Part shown: piece by piece, positions 16,577 through 16,943 of the stretch
Position numbering within the stretch: position 1 is the stretch's first letter
Layout: every line of letters starts with the position of its first letter
NCBI GenBank assembly: GCA_032353305.1
Contig: JAUCNG010388923.1
Location: 1-16,943, forward strand
Length of the DNA: 16,943 nt
Direction of reading: 5' to 3'
DNA from: Cephalothrix spiralis
Lineage: Eukaryota > Nemertea > Palaeonemertea > Archinemertea > Cephalotrichidae
Translations under genes and position numbers: made by a program
Notes under the pieces: generated by a model
The model's database searches: none
Told to the model about the DNA's origin: nothing
The model's input: only the letters and a program-made list of their open reading frames with translations

Positions 16577-16620
16577 GTAACAGAGGATTAACTGACTCAT
16601 GGAATCTGCATTTAGATGTG
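16577..16620 (+). CDS. ACTR5: ACTR5 exon i (small exon, probable)
   Basis: The acceptor is TATTATTCAG, ending at 16576. The donor is GTG|GTAAGA at 16621. The 44 bases complete a Gly codon begun in exon h and add NRGLTDSWNLHLDV, ending in phase 0. Both splice sites are good and the phase fits, but the residues are not clearly those of ARP5, so this exon rests on splice logic more than on conservation. Confidence 0.5.
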
Positions 16621-16766
16621 GTAAGAAAGTTAAGATTTATTTTGTTAGGTTTATAATGATAAGCCTATCATGTTTTGAGAAAAATGTGTATAAACATTTT
16701 ATGGATCATTTTGGAGATATAATACCTATTTTGAACCACTTGTTTGAGATTTAATTGAATTTTACC

Positions 16767-16897
16767 TGTCGCGACACGCGAAAAGGTAACATAGTGTGAA
16801 AAATTTTCGAAATAGAGTTATTATATTGGTATCAATGGAAAGAAATTTCGTCATTTGAACACGATCACTTAACGTTAACTTTTCGCGTGTTGTGACA
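16767..16897. repeat. Inverted repeat with 24-bp arms
   Basis: TGTCGCGACACGCGAAAAGG (16767-16786, continuing TAAC) is inverted at 16874-16897 with about three differences. The loop contains GGTATCAATGGAAAG, close to GGTATCATTGGAAAG in the MITE at 8776-9232. It is probably a small fold-back element in intron 9. Confidence 0.7.
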
Positions 16898-16943
16898 CAT
16901 GTGTGACACCAGTTAAACCACTTGGCATACCAACATTTTAACA

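Larger units (their letters stand above)
287..16620 (+). other. ACTR5: ACTR5 (ARP5) gene, internal part, nine exons
   Basis: Nine GT-AG bounded exons on one strand join in frame into about 350 residues. ARP5 is a nuclear actin-related protein that, with IES6, forms a module of the INO80 ATP-dependent nucleosome remodeller. The early exons carry actin-fold segments with ARP5-specific wording ([28 protein letters not shown]-like EDNVHK). The later exons carry the long Arg/Lys/Glu-rich helical insertion that separates ARP5 from other actins. Intron sizes in order are 1509, 1134, 8576, 407, 731, 1268, 1008 and 649 bp. The first part of the protein (nucleotide pocket start) and the C-terminal actin fold are outside the window. 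Family recognition is from memory of conserved wording, not from a search. Confidence 0.9.

Overview
The window looks like animal (metazoan) nuclear DNA: AT-rich, with one long plus-strand gene split into short exons by GT-AG introns, and introns full of inverted-repeat elements. The host gene is ACTR5 (ARP5, the actin-related subunit of the INO80 chromatin remodeller). Nine internal exons are visible (287-382, 1892-2085, 3220-3336, 11913-12014, 12422-12502, 13234-13359, 14628-14780, 15789-15927, 16577-16620). Reading frame and intron phase are consistent throughout and give about 350 residues: part of the actin fold, then most of the charged helical insertion typical of ARP5. The first and last exons lie outside the window. 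Frequent TACATGTA-like and TGACGTCA words, two tRNA-derived SINE-like stretches and small C2H2 genes suggest a lophotrochozoan, perhaps a bivalve mollusc. This is inference only.

Intron 3 (3337-11912, about 8.6 kb) is the remarkable part. It holds two C2H2 zinc-finger genes back to back, ZNF-A on the minus strand (5051-6492) and ZNF-B on the plus strand (7239-8039). They share start codon context, 5' flank and 3' flank in mirror image, so they are an inverted duplication of a whole gene (about 4930-8690) around a short divergent promoter region. Both copies are damaged. ZNF-A (16 fingers) has a 23-bp linker duplication that shifts the frame. ZNF-B (9 fingers) has a one-base A-run shift, and a 128-bp hairpin element sits right at the break; three of its fingers are degenerate in the same way. 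The same intron also carries a minus-strand two-exon gene (exons 11040-11256 and 9799-10250). It is predicted to encode a secreted protein of about 222 residues: signal peptide, Cys-rich PAN/apple-like segment, Ser/Thr-rich stalk and a short Link-like (hyaluronan-binding fold) domain.

Around these genes lie many fold-back or MITE-like elements: 1186-1821 (TA-flanked, mariner-like), 2257-2499, 4090-4861, 8041-8168, 8776-9232, 10485-10915, 13679-13816 and 16767-16897. There is also a 30-bp tandem repeat at 12547-12729 and SINE-like sequence at 15950-16470. Transcription of ACTR5 would run through all of these inverted repeats, including sense ZNF-B and antisense ZNF-A sequence, so its nascent RNA could fold into long double-stranded RNA.
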